From the IMG/VR virus record IMGVR_UViG_3300043469_000036, positions 1-21,967 of that record: DNA of 21,967 nucleotides. One strand, 5' to 3'. Below the pieces are notes generated by a model. It ran no database searches. It had not been told where the DNA came from and was given only the letters and a program-made list of their open reading frames with translations. This document shows positions 1 through 9,647 of this stretch, in pieces. Each line of letters begins with the position of its first letter. Positions within the stretch are counted from its first letter, which is position 1. The position numbers were made by a program, and so were the translations under genes. This DNA is from a virus.

Positions 1-1
1 C

Positions 2-1126
2 CAAAAGAACTATGCAGCTCTTACAGATCCTGCACTAAGATTCATTATCAATGAGGGTGGCTCAAGGTCATCTAAGACCTACAGCCTTTGTCAGATGCTA
101 ATAGTATATTGCTATCAGAATAAGAATAAGGTAGTATCAATAATTCGTAAGACATTCCCTGCACTGAGAGCTACAGTCATGAGAGACTTTCTAGAGATCA
201 TGAAGAGCATGGACATATATGAGATAAGCAATCACAATAAGTCAGAACACATCTATCAATTCCCTAATGGATCTATAGTGGAGTTCTTCTCAGTAGATAA
301 TGAGCAGAAGATAAGAGGTAGAAAAAGGGATGTAGCTTGGATGAATGAAGCCAATGAATTGTTCTATGATGACTATACTCAAATAAATATGAGAACTGAA
401 GATAAGCTAATCTTTGACTACAATCCATCTGAGTCATCCTCCTGGCTTTATGACCTACCAACTGAGGAGAGCATACTGATTAAGTCTACCTATAGAGACA
501 ATCCATTCCTACCTGATAGCATTAAAAAGCAGATAGAGGACTTGAAGAGAACTGATGAGGCGATGTATCAGATATATGCTCTAGGTGAGAAAGCTATCAG
601 TAAGAGTAACATCTATTCTAATTGGACATTCATGGCTCACAGACCAACTAAGTTCGTTAAGTATGTCTATGGCTTAGACTTTGGATACAATCACCCCACA
701 GCTCTAGTGAGAGTCTACTACTGTGACAATGATATCTTCATTGAGAAGATTATCTATGAGAGCTACCTCACCACTACTCAGCTCATAGAGAAGATGGATG
801 CCTTGAATGTAGATAAGAATATAGAAATCATGGCAGACTACTCAAGACCTGAGATAATTGCCGAGATGAACACTGCAGGGTATGATGTGCATAATGCTAA
901 CAAGGTAGTGAAGAAAGGCATAGATAACATCAAGACCTTTGGAGTATTTTGTCAGGAGGATAAGCAGATAATGAAAGAGTATGAGAACTATAAGTGGAAG
1001 AAAATTGGTGATCAGATTATGGATGAACCTGTGAAGCTGTACGATGATGCTATGGATGCTATCCGATATGCTACTACCTACATAAGGCAGGAGTATTACA
1101 CTGATGACTCCTATTATTCGTTCTAA
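2..1126 (+). CDS. terL: Terminase large subunit, 5' partial
   Basis: ATP-driven DNA-packaging motor with nuclease that cuts concatemers and fills proheads at the portal. The reading frame is open from the window edge, so the ATG at 95 is internal: a Walker A motif, GGSRSSKT, lies upstream of it at nt 56-79. A Walker B-like segment (DVAWMNEANE) follows. The C-terminal half carries the acidic residues of an RNase H-like nuclease: LDFGYNHPTAL, MADYSRPE and DDAMDAIRY. About 374 codons are visible; relatives usually have 430-450, so roughly 50 residues are missing. No terminase small subunit is seen here; it would be expected just upstream. Motif assignment is clear; the exact terminase subfamily is not decided. 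Confidence 0.95.
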   Translation, partial: QKNYAALTDPALRFIINEGGSRSSKTYSLCQMLIVYCYQNKNKVVSIIRKTFPALRATVMRDFLEIMKSMDIYEISNHNKSEHIYQFPNGSIVEFFSVDNEQKIRGRKRDVAWMNEANELFYDDYTQINMRTEDKLIFDYNPSESSSWLYDLPTEESILIKSTYRDNPFLPDSIKKQIEDLKRTDEAMYQIYALGEKAISKSNIYSNWTFMAHRPTKFVKYVYGLDFGYNHPTALVRVYYCDNDIFIEKIIYESYLTTTQLIEKMDALNVDKNIEIMADYSRPEIIAEMNTAGYDVHNANKVVKKGIDNIKTFGVFCQEDKQIMKEYENYKWKKIGDQIMDEPVKLYDDAMDAIRYATTYIRQEYYTDDSYYSF

Positions 1127-1158
1127 ACAAAAAGCAACTTAAAGATAATATAGTTATG
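1125..1158 (+). promoter_or_regulatory. Candidate phage late promoter, copy 1
   Basis: ATAATATAGTTATG at 1145-1158 runs into the start codon at 1156; the first T of the 14-bp consensus is a G here. An AAACA element begins about 19 nt upstream of the box. It lies in the 29-bp gap after terL. The same box occurs at 9633, 11345 and 13913, each time at a gene start. A promoter giving a nearly leaderless mRNA is the preferred reading; a translation-initiation element is the alternative. Confidence 0.55.
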
Positions 1159-2940
1159 AGTAATGATGTAATGAAACAAATAGCTGACAACTTAGGAGTC
1201 AGTATTATCAATGGTAGCTACCTTAGTGGCATAGCTAATTATTATGGAGTAAACTTAGCTACCTCTACTGATTTAATGAGGGACATCTTAGTTCAGTTAG
1301 GAGGCAATCCTGCTACATCTACTGACTATCTTAGAGACATAGTGATAGAGTTAGGAGGATCAGTAACTATCAATGGTAATTATATGGAGTCATGGGAGGT
1401 TATTACAGCTGTAGCTCCTGCACCTGTGAACACAATAGCTCCTGTTATATCAGGTACTACTACACTAGGTAGTGTACTCACTACTACAAATGGAACATGG
1501 AGCAACTCACCTACATCATATACATACAAGTGGAGAAGAGGTGCAGCTATAATCTCAGGAGCTACATCATCTACTTATACATTAGTTATTGCAGATTCAA
1601 ATGCAAGTATTACCTCTGAGGTTACAGCTATCAATGCATCAGGCTCAACACCTGCTACAAGTAATGCAATCACAGCACAAACATATACAGCACCTGCTAA
1701 CACAGTTGCACCTGTAATAAGTGGTACTACTACTTTAGGTAGCACATTAACATCAACAACAGGGACATGGACAGGTAATCCATCACCTACTTATGCATAC
1801 CAATGGAAGCGAGGAGCTACTAACATAGGCACTAATTCATCAACTTATGTTTTAGTTTTAGCTGATTCAGCAGCAGCAATCACTTGTGTGGTTACAGCTA
1901 CAAATGCATTAGGTAGTTCAAATGCTACATCTAATACAATTACAGCCGCTAACTATATACCTGTTAATACGGTTGCACCTGTAATCTCAGGAGCTACTAC
2001 TTTAGGTAGTGTATTGACATCAACTACAGGAACGTGGAGCAACTCACCAAGTAGCTTTGCATATCAATGGAAAAGGGGAGCTACTAATGTTGGAACAAAT
2101 GCCAATACTTATACTTTAGTTACTGCTGATTCAAATGCAGTTATGACTTGCGTAGTAACAGCAACAAATGCAGCAGGAAGTTCTGCACCTGCTACAAGTA
2201 ATTCAATTACAGCAGGTAATTATGCAGTACCTTTTGTACCGGGAGATTTTAATTTTGCTGATGGGAATACTGATTACACAACAAACACCGTTACTTTTAC
2301 CAAAAGTGGTAGGTTGTATATAGAAGGTGTTCTAGACAGTGGTGAAGGTGAATTGATAGCAATTGGTTATCTAAATGGTCAACAAATGGGTTGGTATTTA
2401 ACAAGTGCTAATGCAATAGCAAACCCAAATTCTTTTGGTGGAAGTGGTTACGGTCCTTTGCTATATACTGCATTTTATGGAGTATTTGATGTAAGTGTTG
2501 GCAATACTATGTATTTTAATATTCAAGGTAGTAGCCCTTTTGGTCGTGTTGGTAACGTATCATTTAGAATTACAAGTTTTACAGGAACACTCATAGACAG
2601 TTTTACAGCAACTAAGTCGGGTTGTTATCTTACATCAGCAACGGTTCAGTTTAAAGGATTGTTAGATGATGGTGTTGAATTAACGGCAATGAGAGCATTG
2701 AGAGATTACTACAAAGGTGATGTATATTACGATAATTTGATTGCAGAGTATTACGAAAGTTCCGTAGCAATCATACAAGGAATTGAAAGCAGCTTAGAGC
2801 CAAATGTTGACTACGAATTTATTTATCAAAGTGTTTTAAAAGTTAAAGACTATGTAGACCAATCTATGTGGGTAGAAGGTTGGAATGAATATTACAACGC
2901 TTATTTAACTTTAAAAAATAAATACATTACAAATGTTTAA
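1156..2940 (+). CDS. Ig-like repeat adhesin with CFI-box-like C-terminus
   Basis: Probable surface-exposed virion protein, a tail fibre or decoration that binds cell-surface or environmental glycans. The 594 residues fall into three parts. Residues 1-85 contain short repeats (ATSTDLMRDI / ATSTDYLRDI) and may anchor the protein. Residues about 90-358 are three tandem Ig-like beta-sandwich repeats of 89-90 residues, each starting P-x-N-T-x-APVISG and holding a TxxxxTW motif and a YxWKRG strand. From about 360 there is a beta-rich domain, then a C-terminal segment with GCYLTSA, DDGVELTAMRALRDYY and YYESS, resembling the CFI-box-type C-terminal domain seen in many phage tail proteins. The last 700 bp use more CpG and different codons from the repeats, suggesting a mosaic gene. 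Domain calls come from pattern recognition, not a profile search. Confidence 0.75.
   Translation: MSNDVMKQIADNLGVSIINGSYLSGIANYYGVNLATSTDLMRDILVQLGGNPATSTDYLRDIVIELGGSVTINGNYMESWEVITAVAPAPVNTIAPVISGTTTLGSVLTTTNGTWSNSPTSYTYKWRRGAAIISGATSSTYTLVIADSNASITSEVTAINASGSTPATSNAITAQTYTAPANTVAPVISGTTTLGSTLTSTTGTWTGNPSPTYAYQWKRGATNIGTNSSTYVLVLADSAAAITCVVTATNALGSSNATSNTITAANYIPVNTVAPVISGATTLGSVLTSTTGTWSNSPSSFAYQWKRGATNVGTNANTYTLVTADSNAVMTCVVTATNAAGSSAPATSNSITAGNYAVPFVPGDFNFADGNTDYTTNTVTFTKSGRLYIEGVLDSGEGELIAIGYLNGQQMGWYLTSANAIANPNSFGGSGYGPLLYTAFYGVFDVSVGNTMYFNIQGSSPFGRVGNVSFRITSFTGTLIDSFTATKSGCYLTSATVQFKGLLDDGVELTAMRALRDYYKGDVYYDNLIAEYYESSVAIIQGIESSLEPNVDYEFIYQSVLKVKDYVDQSMWVEGWNEYYNAYLTLKNKYITNV
1423..2229 (+). 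repeat. Three tandem Ig-domain coding repeats
   Basis: Three direct repeats of 270, 267 and about 270 bp begin at 1423, 1693 and 1960. They are similar at nucleotide level as well as protein level, for example CTACTACTTTAGGTAG in copies 2 and 3 and GGAGCAACTCACC in copies 1 and 3. This suggests fairly recent duplication or exchange and makes copy-number change by recombination plausible. Confidence 0.85.
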
Positions 2941-2959
2941 TATACCTAAACAGAACTAG

Positions 2960-4357
2960 ATGCCTAGTACTACAATCATAGCACAGCCATCTGTATTGAT
3001 GCCTGCTTACAATCCTATTAAGTATATCATAGATAATACTAATAAGAATGAGCCTGGCTTCAGATACATCTTTACGGTCTATCCTGCAGGCTCAGCTAAT
3101 GTAACAGCTCAGTATAAGACTTTGCCTGTATTTGATACAGGGTATGGTGAGCAGGATATCTCTAGGCTGATGCAGTCTTTGGTGACATGGAACTTTGGAT
3201 TAGGTATTGTAAATGAATCATGGTATCAATATGATATAAAATTTGGATTTGAATATACTGCTAATATTCTATATACTAACTCACTTTCACAAAGTACAGG
3301 AGGAGATATAGTAATACATTACAATGCTCATGGTTTTGTGCTAGGTGATCAGATTAGTATTACTCAGGCAGCAGGAGGGATTGCTGCTAATCCTACAGTA
3401 GAGGGATTGCATACTGTTATCTTTGCTAGTACTAACCTATTTGTTATCAATGCTAGATGGGATACTGTTACTGATGACACTATCAATGGCACTGTTACCT
3501 ATGCAGATTTAAGAAAGACTCAAGTATTGAATGATGAGATTATAGAAGACCAAGAGGTATTCAATGGAGCTTATAGCTTAGGTATCTATGCTCAAGGATT
3601 ATTCCCATCTACAGAGTACAATACTACACTTACTCCTAGTAATGCTTTAACATCATTGGTTGGTAATACTCAAGATAGTGCAGCATCTATTGCCACAGGT
3701 CAATTATATTTTTTAATGGTTAGAACATATAGTGTAGATACTTATGACGTCACTTATTTTGATTGGGATGATAATCAATTAACATCATCTACTGTAGCAC
3801 CAGGTACTACTGATGGATTATATAATTTCTTTGTGACTACAGATGTACCATCTGAAACTCCTATCACTCAGAACTTTTATGTATCTATAAAAGGTAGTTC
3901 TGCAGAAATTCGGTACTACTTTAAATATGACAATAGATGTGTTATCAATGAAGATTATCTTTACTACCTAGATAGAATGGGATCCTTCCAATCCTTTGCA
4001 TTTCAACTCAAGACCTATGAGAAAGGGCAGATAAGTAGAGAGATGTATAATCAGCACGTAGATGGTCAGGTGGTAGATGGCGAATGGTTGTATAGCTCAA
4101 CTGCTATAGGCAACAGAACACTAAACACTAATGTATCTAATACCTTAGAATTGAATACTAATTGGATGGACCAATACGATGCTGATAGATTCCAAGAGCT
4201 ACTAACATCCCCTCAAGTGTTCTATAATAATGGTATAGAATCAAGAGCTTGCACTATAGATGCTACATCTTTTGAGAACTTTAGACAGCGAAATAAGAAT
4301 CTAATTAAGCAATCAGTAACTATTAAGCTAGCACTTAATACTCCTATCAATGGTTAG
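2960..4357 (+). CDS. Tail structural protein with FCCH-like insert
   Basis: A 465-residue beta-rich protein without catalytic motifs, presumably part of the distal tail or tip given its place between the adhesin and the 745-residue tail protein. The N-terminal segment (LMPAYNPIKYIIDNTNK) resembles a family I associate with Bacteroidota phage tails. Residues about 114-183 (AHGFVLGDQISITQ ... GLHTVI ... NLFVINAR) match the pattern of the small beta-barrel annotated as a ubiquitin-activating E1 FCCH-like domain in phage tail proteins, looking like an inserted carbohydrate-binding or spacer module. It overlaps the next gene by 8 bp, implying co-translation. The precise tail position is inference. 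Confidence 0.6.
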   Translation: MPSTTIIAQPSVLMPAYNPIKYIIDNTNKNEPGFRYIFTVYPAGSANVTAQYKTLPVFDTGYGEQDISRLMQSLVTWNFGLGIVNESWYQYDIKFGFEYTANILYTNSLSQSTGGDIVIHYNAHGFVLGDQISITQAAGGIAANPTVEGLHTVIFASTNLFVINARWDTVTDDTINGTVTYADLRKTQVLNDEIIEDQEVFNGAYSLGIYAQGLFPSTEYNTTLTPSNALTSLVGNTQDSAASIATGQLYFLMVRTYSVDTYDVTYFDWDDNQLTSSTVAPGTTDGLYNFFVTTDVPSETPITQNFYVSIKGSSAEIRYYFKYDNRCVINEDYLYYLDRMGSFQSFAFQLKTYEKGQISREMYNQHVDGQVVDGEWLYSSTAIGNRTLNTNVSNTLELNTNWMDQYDADRFQELLTSPQVFYNNGIESRACTIDATSFENFRQRNKNLIKQSVTIKLALNTPING

Positions 4358-6587
4358 GATACAACTTAGCACAGGCTACCTAGATGTCAAAGAGGGTACA
4401 TCATTCCCTCTTAACTTTAGCATAGGGGATATTAGAGATATATCTAAGAGAACAGGCAACTTTAGTAAGACCATTACTTTAGTAGGCAATAGTAACAACA
4501 ATAACCTGTTGAATCACTACTATGATGTAAACATTCAAGCTGGCACTTTTAATATTAATCAGCTCACTAGTTGTGATGTTATTCAGGATGGTATCCCTGT
4601 TATGACTAATGCAACTCTTCAGCTCATTAACATTAAGAAGTCACAGCTCACATCAGCCTATGAGCAGATGGTGGAGTATGAGGTATTGATTAAAGAGGAT
4701 AGAGGTACATTCTTTACTGACATCTCTAATAAGTATTTGAATAATATAGATTTCTCAGACTTAGATCACTTTGTAGATGCTCAAGTAGTGATTGATACTT
4801 TTGACTATTCAGTAACAGATGGCTACAAATATGTAATGCCATTTAATATAGACAATCAGTATCAGTTTAATTGGTTCAAGCCTGCTATCTATGCTAAAAC
4901 TTACTTTGATAGAATCTTTGCTACAGCAGGATATAGTTATACTTGGGATGGATTAGTAGCTGCGAACTTTGATAAGCTACTGATACCTTACAATGGTGAT
5001 CAGAATATAGTGGATTGGAATGATTATAAAGTAGTGGCAGAGAAAGCAGCGTTTAGTGAAACAAAGACTCAGGATATACTTGGTACAGCAAATTGGACCT
5101 CTATAAATCAGTATCCTATGGAGGCTAGAAATTTAACTACAGGATGGACTGAAACAATAGATCAACAAAATTTATTTAATACTACCAATGGTCAATACAC
5201 TACTCCTCAATGGGTAGGTAATAACTCAGGTGAATCTTACATATATGAGGTATCAATGGCAGGTGAACTGTCTTTAAAATTCAATACATCAGTAAGACTA
5301 TATCCTGATGGCACTGCTGCCTATAGAGTTTTTTTATTAGTTAAAGTAGGTAATACTCCTAATGTAAAATGTTACTTACCTGATTTAATTTATGATGATG
5401 ATGTTAATTATTTTGCTACTCCTACAGTAGTATCATTAGGCACATTCAATAACATATTTACTTTCAATGCTACTACTGATGGTATAGGAGGAGGAGGTAT
5501 AGATGTAGGAGGTATACAAATAATGCAGATAGGAGTAGATGTAGTTAATACTTTCTCAATAACAGGTGATGTATATAATACTTTTGTTTATTGGCAGCCA
5601 GGCACTACTACTACTCCTCAGACTCCTAATATATATTTAAACATCACTAATTTTGATGTAACCATCCGCCCATCTGATAACATCCCATTGAACAGTGGTA
5701 TCACTACCATGAATAACTTTATCCCTGAGAAGATTAAGCAGTCAGATTTCATTAAGAGCATCTTTATGATGTATAATATTTATGCTACTGCTGATCCTGA
5801 TAATCAGAATAATCTAATCCTAATTAGTAGAGATGAGTACTATGATTCCGGTAAGGCTGTAGATTGGACTAACAAGCTGATGAAAGACAAAGAGCAATCT
5901 ATGATTTTTATCCCTGAGCTTAATAATAAGAAACTAAGACTAACATACAAGGCAGATACTGACTCACCTAATACAGTTTATACAGGTGTTACTAATGAGA
6001 TATATGGACAGGTGGAGGTAACCTTTGATAATGAGTATGTGAAAGGCATAGATGTTAAAGAGCTTATCTTCTCACCTACTCCTGTACAGCCTACAATATT
6101 TGGTGCATTCCTACCATTACTAAATGGTGCAGCACCTAAGACTAATATAAGAATCTTATATGACAATGGGCAGGTTACTGCTCAGGAGGTTATAATTAAT
6201 TCAGGGTATGATACACAAACATCTACAGGTGGAGCTTATCCATACATCTCACATTTTAGAGGAGATCCATTTAATCCTCTCTCAGATATTAACTTTGCAG
6301 AATGTCAATACTATTACTATCAAGTAAATCAGAACACTAATAACAATCTTTACAATAGTTATTGGAGGAGAACAGTAGCACAAATAAATGGAGGTAAGCT
6401 ATTGACTGCATACTTTCTACTCAATGAGGTAGACATCCAACTAATGGAGCTGAATGATAAGATAAGGATTGACAATTCATGGTGGAGTATTAATAAGATT
6501 ATAGATTACAATGCTAATGACTTAGTGCCTACTAAGGTAGAATTAATTAGCTTAGAGACTGAAATAGATTTACCTAACTTCGGATAG
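4350..6587 (+). CDS. Large tail protein, probable hub or distal-tail component
   Basis: A 745-residue protein whose N-terminus (LDVKEGTSFPLNFSIGDI followed by RDISKRTGNFSKTI, then NNNNLLNHYYDV) has the form of a family recurring in Bacteroidota siphoviruses and crAss-like phages, where the segment reads roughly 'DISKxxxxFSKxxxxPxxxNNxxxxHYY'. No enzyme motif is visible. Size and position between the tip proteins and the tape measure suggest the tail hub or baseplate. The gene holds only five CpG dinucleotides in 2,238 bp. Structural role is inferred from context. Confidence 0.6.
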   Translation: MVRIQLSTGYLDVKEGTSFPLNFSIGDIRDISKRTGNFSKTITLVGNSNNNNLLNHYYDVNIQAGTFNINQLTSCDVIQDGIPVMTNATLQLINIKKSQLTSAYEQMVEYEVLIKEDRGTFFTDISNKYLNNIDFSDLDHFVDAQVVIDTFDYSVTDGYKYVMPFNIDNQYQFNWFKPAIYAKTYFDRIFATAGYSYTWDGLVAANFDKLLIPYNGDQNIVDWNDYKVVAEKAAFSETKTQDILGTANWTSINQYPMEARNLTTGWTETIDQQNLFNTTNGQYTTPQWVGNNSGESYIYEVSMAGELSLKFNTSVRLYPDGTAAYRVFLLVKVGNTPNVKCYLPDLIYDDDVNYFATPTVVSLGTFNNIFTFNATTDGIGGGGIDVGGIQIMQIGVDVVNTFSITGDVYNTFVYWQPGTTTTPQTPNIYLNITNFDVTIRPSDNIPLNSGITTMNNFIPEKIKQSDFIKSIFMMYNIYATADPDNQNNLILISRDEYYDSGKAVDWTNKLMKDKEQSMIFIPELNNKKLRLTYKADTDSPNTVYTGVTNEIYGQVEVTFDNEYVKGIDVKELIFSPTPVQPTIFGAFLPLLNGAAPKTNIRILYDNGQVTAQEVIINSGYDTQTSTGGAYPYISHFRGDPFNPLSDINFAECQYYYYQVNQNTNNNLYNSYWRRTVAQINGGKLLTAYFLLNEVDIQLMELNDKIRIDNSWWSINKIIDYNANDLVPTKVELISLETEIDLPNFG

Positions 6588-6589
6588 AG

Positions 6590-7156
6590 ATGGCAAGAAA
6601 TAAAGGACCAGGTAATGGTGAGCAGATTGTAAGTATAATGCAAGGGTATAATACTAAGACCAATGTAACTACTGACAATCATAACTCTATTATCTTAGGC
6701 TCAGGTAATGTGATAGGAGATAGACTTAATGCTTTAATAGTAGGCAATGGTCTAAGACTAGAGAATGATGGCATAGCTACTACTAATCTTATAGTGACTA
6801 CCAGCCTCAATGGTAGAGCTGTTAGTGATATCCTACCTACCTACACTAAATACATAGTTTTGATTAGTCAGTCAACTACTAATGCACCTACATTCATAGA
6901 GCTAGAGAATACTATAGGACCTATAATTTGGACTAGATCATCAGTAGGTATATATTTTGGTACATTAGCAGGAGCTTTTACTTTAAATAAAACTTATGTA
7001 ATGCTAAGCAATGTAGTAACTAATAGTATAGTATTGGCAAAGAGAAGAGATAATGATACTATTGAGATAAATACTACTAACCTACATAGTCCTACTGCAG
7101 CTTTTCACGATACACACTTACTTAACAACACCCTAGAAATCAGAGTATATGAATGA
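6590..7156 (+). CDS. Small beta-rich tail protein, unknown role
   Basis: A 188-residue protein of unrecognised family. Residues about 30-55 (HNSIILGSGNVIGDRLNALIVGNG) have the NxIxGxxNxxIxG rhythm of trimeric beta-prism or YadA-head-like stretches found in fibres and adhesins. The remainder is beta-rich and polar with no signal peptide or membrane segment. It starts 2 bp after the preceding stop and overlaps the tape-measure gene by 8 bp, so it belongs to the tail operon. A short fibre or tip subunit is the best guess. Confidence 0.45.
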   Translation: MARNKGPGNGEQIVSIMQGYNTKTNVTTDNHNSIILGSGNVIGDRLNALIVGNGLRLENDGIATTNLIVTTSLNGRAVSDILPTYTKYIVLISQSTTNAPTFIELENTIGPIIWTRSSVGIYFGTLAGAFTLNKTYVMLSNVVTNSIVLAKRRDNDTIEINTTNLHSPTAAFHDTHLLNNTLEIRVYE

Positions 7157-9188
7157 AGTAGTAATACCACTTAAGATACAAGGCATAGCTCAGATGAAAG
7201 CTGAGTTAAGAGAATTGAAAGGAGCTATAGCTAGTGCTACTGATCCTGCACAAATGACTGCACTTGCACAACAAGCAGGTGTACTCAGTGATAGGATTAA
7301 GGATGCTAATGATGCAGTTGCTGTATTTGCATCAGGCTCTAAGTTTGAACAGGTAAGCAATGGTATTGGAGGGATTAAAGACTCATTGATGTCATTGGAC
7401 TTTGAGGAGGCAGCAGAGAAGTCTAAGACTTTTGCTACAGCTTTAGGTGGATTAAATAAGAATGATATCAGTAAGTCACTCAAAGGAATGACTGAGACTG
7501 CAGGAACTTTAGGTAAAGCATTCCTAAAACTAGGAGCTCAGATATTAATCAATCCTATATTCTACATTCCTATTATAATAGCTGCTATTGTTGCTGCTAT
7601 AGTTTTAGTACTAAAATCCTTTGGAGTATTAGATGATGTAATCAAGGCACTAATGGCACCCATCAATGCTCTGATTGATGGCTTCAAATCTATGACCGAT
7701 TGGCTAGGTCTTACAGCATTCGCAGCAGAAGAGAATGCAGAGAAAACTTTAGCTGCTAATGAGAAAGTAACTAAGTCATCTGAGGAAAGAACTGCTAGAG
7801 TTACAGGAGATTTGGGTAGAGAGATTGCTGAAGCTAAGGCAGCAGGTGAAGATACTACTAAGCTAGAGGAGGAGTTAAGTAATACTAAAATAAAAGAGGC
7901 TAATAAAAGAAAACAATCTGCTAAGGAGGCACTAGATGCTCAAAAGAAATTAGGGGATGATGCTGATCTTAAGAAAATAGAAGATTTAAAGAAGCAAGTA
8001 GCTAAAGAAAATGAAATAATAAAGCAAGGCTATAGTGATAAAATTGTAGCTAAAAATACTGCTGATAAAAAAGAATCTGATGATGCTGATAAAAAAGAGA
8101 AAGAGGCTAGTGATAAGGCTAAGGTAGCAAGAGATAAAAGAATAGCAGCAGATAAAGCCTCAGAGGCTGATATTGCTGCAGCTGCTAAGGTAGTATCTGA
8201 TTCTAAAAAGACTGCTCAACAAGTAGAGCTTGATGATTTGGCAGCAGCCTATAAGAAAAAAATAGATGAGGCTACTAAACATAAGAATGATATTACTGCA
8301 TTAGTAGAAGCTCAGGAGATTCAGACAAAAGCTATTAATAAAAAGTATGCAGATGAAGCTGCTGCTAAAAAAGTAGAGGATGATGCTAAAACTGCAGCTA
8401 ATATGGCAGCATCTCATGCAGCTAATATAGCTAAGATAGATGCTTATAATGCTGAACTTGCTGCATTGACTGATACTGAAGAGCAGAAATTGTATGATAA
8501 GTATGAAGCTGATAAAATTAAATTTGCAGATAATGAACTAGCTTTATTTAATCTAAAGAAAAAATATGAGGAGGACACAACAGCATTAAAGAAAACTGAG
8601 GCAGATAAGCAGAAAGTTATAGATGATGCAGCTCATGCTGAGAAAATGAAAAACATTGAGGCAGGCTTTAAATTAACTCAGAGTGTAGGAGAAGCTATAG
8701 CCTTTATGGCAGATACTAATATCACTGCTCAATTAAAAAAAGTAAAGAAAGGTAGTAAAGAGGAAGAGAAATTACTTAAGAAACAATTTGAACAAAATAA
8801 GAAAGCACAAATGGCTGCTGCTATTATTAATGCTGCTCAAGCTCAAGTATCTATTCTAGCTCAGTATCCTAAATTTGATGGAGGATTTGCTATGGTTGCT
8901 GCAATGGCAGGAGCTGCTATAACATCTGCAATGGCAATTGGTAAAATATCATCAACATCTTTTAGTGGAGGTGGCTCTAGTACTGATTCACCTGATTCTA
9001 GCTTAACATCCACAACAGCAGTAGCACCAGCAGCAGGACCTCAACTATTTGGGCAAGCCAACACAGGTAGTCAAGTGAATGCAGGAGGTGGCTCTAATAA
9101 CATAACAGTAACAGCTATAGTATCTGAGACTGAGATAACATCATCACAGAATCACATTAATAACATACAAAATAATTCAGTATTATGA
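7149..9188 (+). CDS. Tape measure protein
   Basis: Sets tail length and is thought to aid DNA passage through the cell envelope. The 679 residues are mostly helical. A hydrophobic segment lies at about 134-157 (INPIFYIPIIIAAIVAAIVL), followed by a long Lys/Glu/Ala-rich coiled coil from about 200 to 550. A second Ala-rich hydrophobic stretch near 555-610 (AAAIINAAQAQVSIL ... AMAGAAITSAMAIGKI) is typical of Bacteroidota phage tape measures. The C-terminus is Gly/Ser-rich. At about 0.15 nm per residue it would predict a tail near 100 nm. It overlaps the next gene by the 4-bp ATGA. Confidence 0.85.
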   Translation: MNEVVIPLKIQGIAQMKAELRELKGAIASATDPAQMTALAQQAGVLSDRIKDANDAVAVFASGSKFEQVSNGIGGIKDSLMSLDFEEAAEKSKTFATALGGLNKNDISKSLKGMTETAGTLGKAFLKLGAQILINPIFYIPIIIAAIVAAIVLVLKSFGVLDDVIKALMAPINALIDGFKSMTDWLGLTAFAAEENAEKTLAANEKVTKSSEERTARVTGDLGREIAEAKAAGEDTTKLEEELSNTKIKEANKRKQSAKEALDAQKKLGDDADLKKIEDLKKQVAKENEIIKQGYSDKIVAKNTADKKESDDADKKEKEASDKAKVARDKRIAADKASEADIAAAAKVVSDSKKTAQQVELDDLAAAYKKKIDEATKHKNDITALVEAQEIQTKAINKKYADEAAAKKVEDDAKTAANMAASHAANIAKIDAYNAELAALTDTEEQKLYDKYEADKIKFADNELALFNLKKKYEEDTTALKKTEADKQKVIDDAAHAEKMKNIEAGFKLTQSVGEAIAFMADTNITAQLKKVKKGSKEEEKLLKKQFEQNKKAQMAAAIINAAQAQVSILAQYPKFDGGFAMVAAMAGAAITSAMAIGKISSTSFSGGGSSTDSPDSSLTSTTAVAPAAGPQLFGQANTGSQVNAGGGSNNITVTAIVSETEITSSQNHINNIQNNSVL

Positions 9189-9628
9189 TAAGCTATCAAT
9201 CCATAGTAGATAAGATTATTGCATTCTATGACAATCACCTACAGGTAAAAAAGGTAGGCTCAGACTTTAAAGAGCAAATGGTAAACTTTGCTACTAAGGA
9301 TGAGAAGTATCCACTAGTCTATGTAGTACCTACAGGAGTTACTCCCTATGAGAATGTATCTATCTTTAATTTAGAGCTGTATTGCTTTGATATTATTCAG
9401 ATGGATAGAGCTAACATCACAACTATATTATCGGATACTCAGCAGATACTCCAGGATCTATACTTAGAGTTTACATTTAGTGATGACTATGACTTTGATA
9501 TAGATGGACAGCCTACATTCATACCATTGAATAATGACCTACTAGACTATGCTGCAGGATGGCAGATGAATCTTTCAGTAGTGATTAAGTCATGGACAAA
9601 TTGCCAAATTCCTGAACATTTTTCTTAA
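9185..9628 (+). CDS. Probable tail terminator or neck protein
   Basis: A 147-residue soluble alpha/beta protein. The N-terminal helix (YQSIVDKIIAFYDNHLQVKKVGSD), a central YPLVYVVPTG strand, a helix rich in D and Q (LSDTQQILQDLYLEF) and a final beta strand give the outline of small tail-terminator-like proteins. No motif makes this certain. It starts in ATGA overlap with the tape-measure gene and is followed by a late-promoter-like box. The role is inferred from size, outline and position. Confidence 0.4.
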   Translation: MISYQSIVDKIIAFYDNHLQVKKVGSDFKEQMVNFATKDEKYPLVYVVPTGVTPYENVSIFNLELYCFDIIQMDRANITTILSDTQQILQDLYLEFTFSDDYDFDIDGQPTFIPLNNDLLDYAAGWQMNLSVVIKSWTNCQIPEHFS

Positions 9629-9647
9629 TTGATATAATATAGTTATG
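9612..9647 (+). promoter_or_regulatory. Candidate phage late promoter, copy 2
   Basis: TATAATATAGTTATG at 9633-9647 runs into the start codon at 9645. GAACA lies 19 nt upstream of the box, inside the end of the preceding gene. The 14-bp box is identical to those at 11345 and 13913. Confidence 0.6.
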
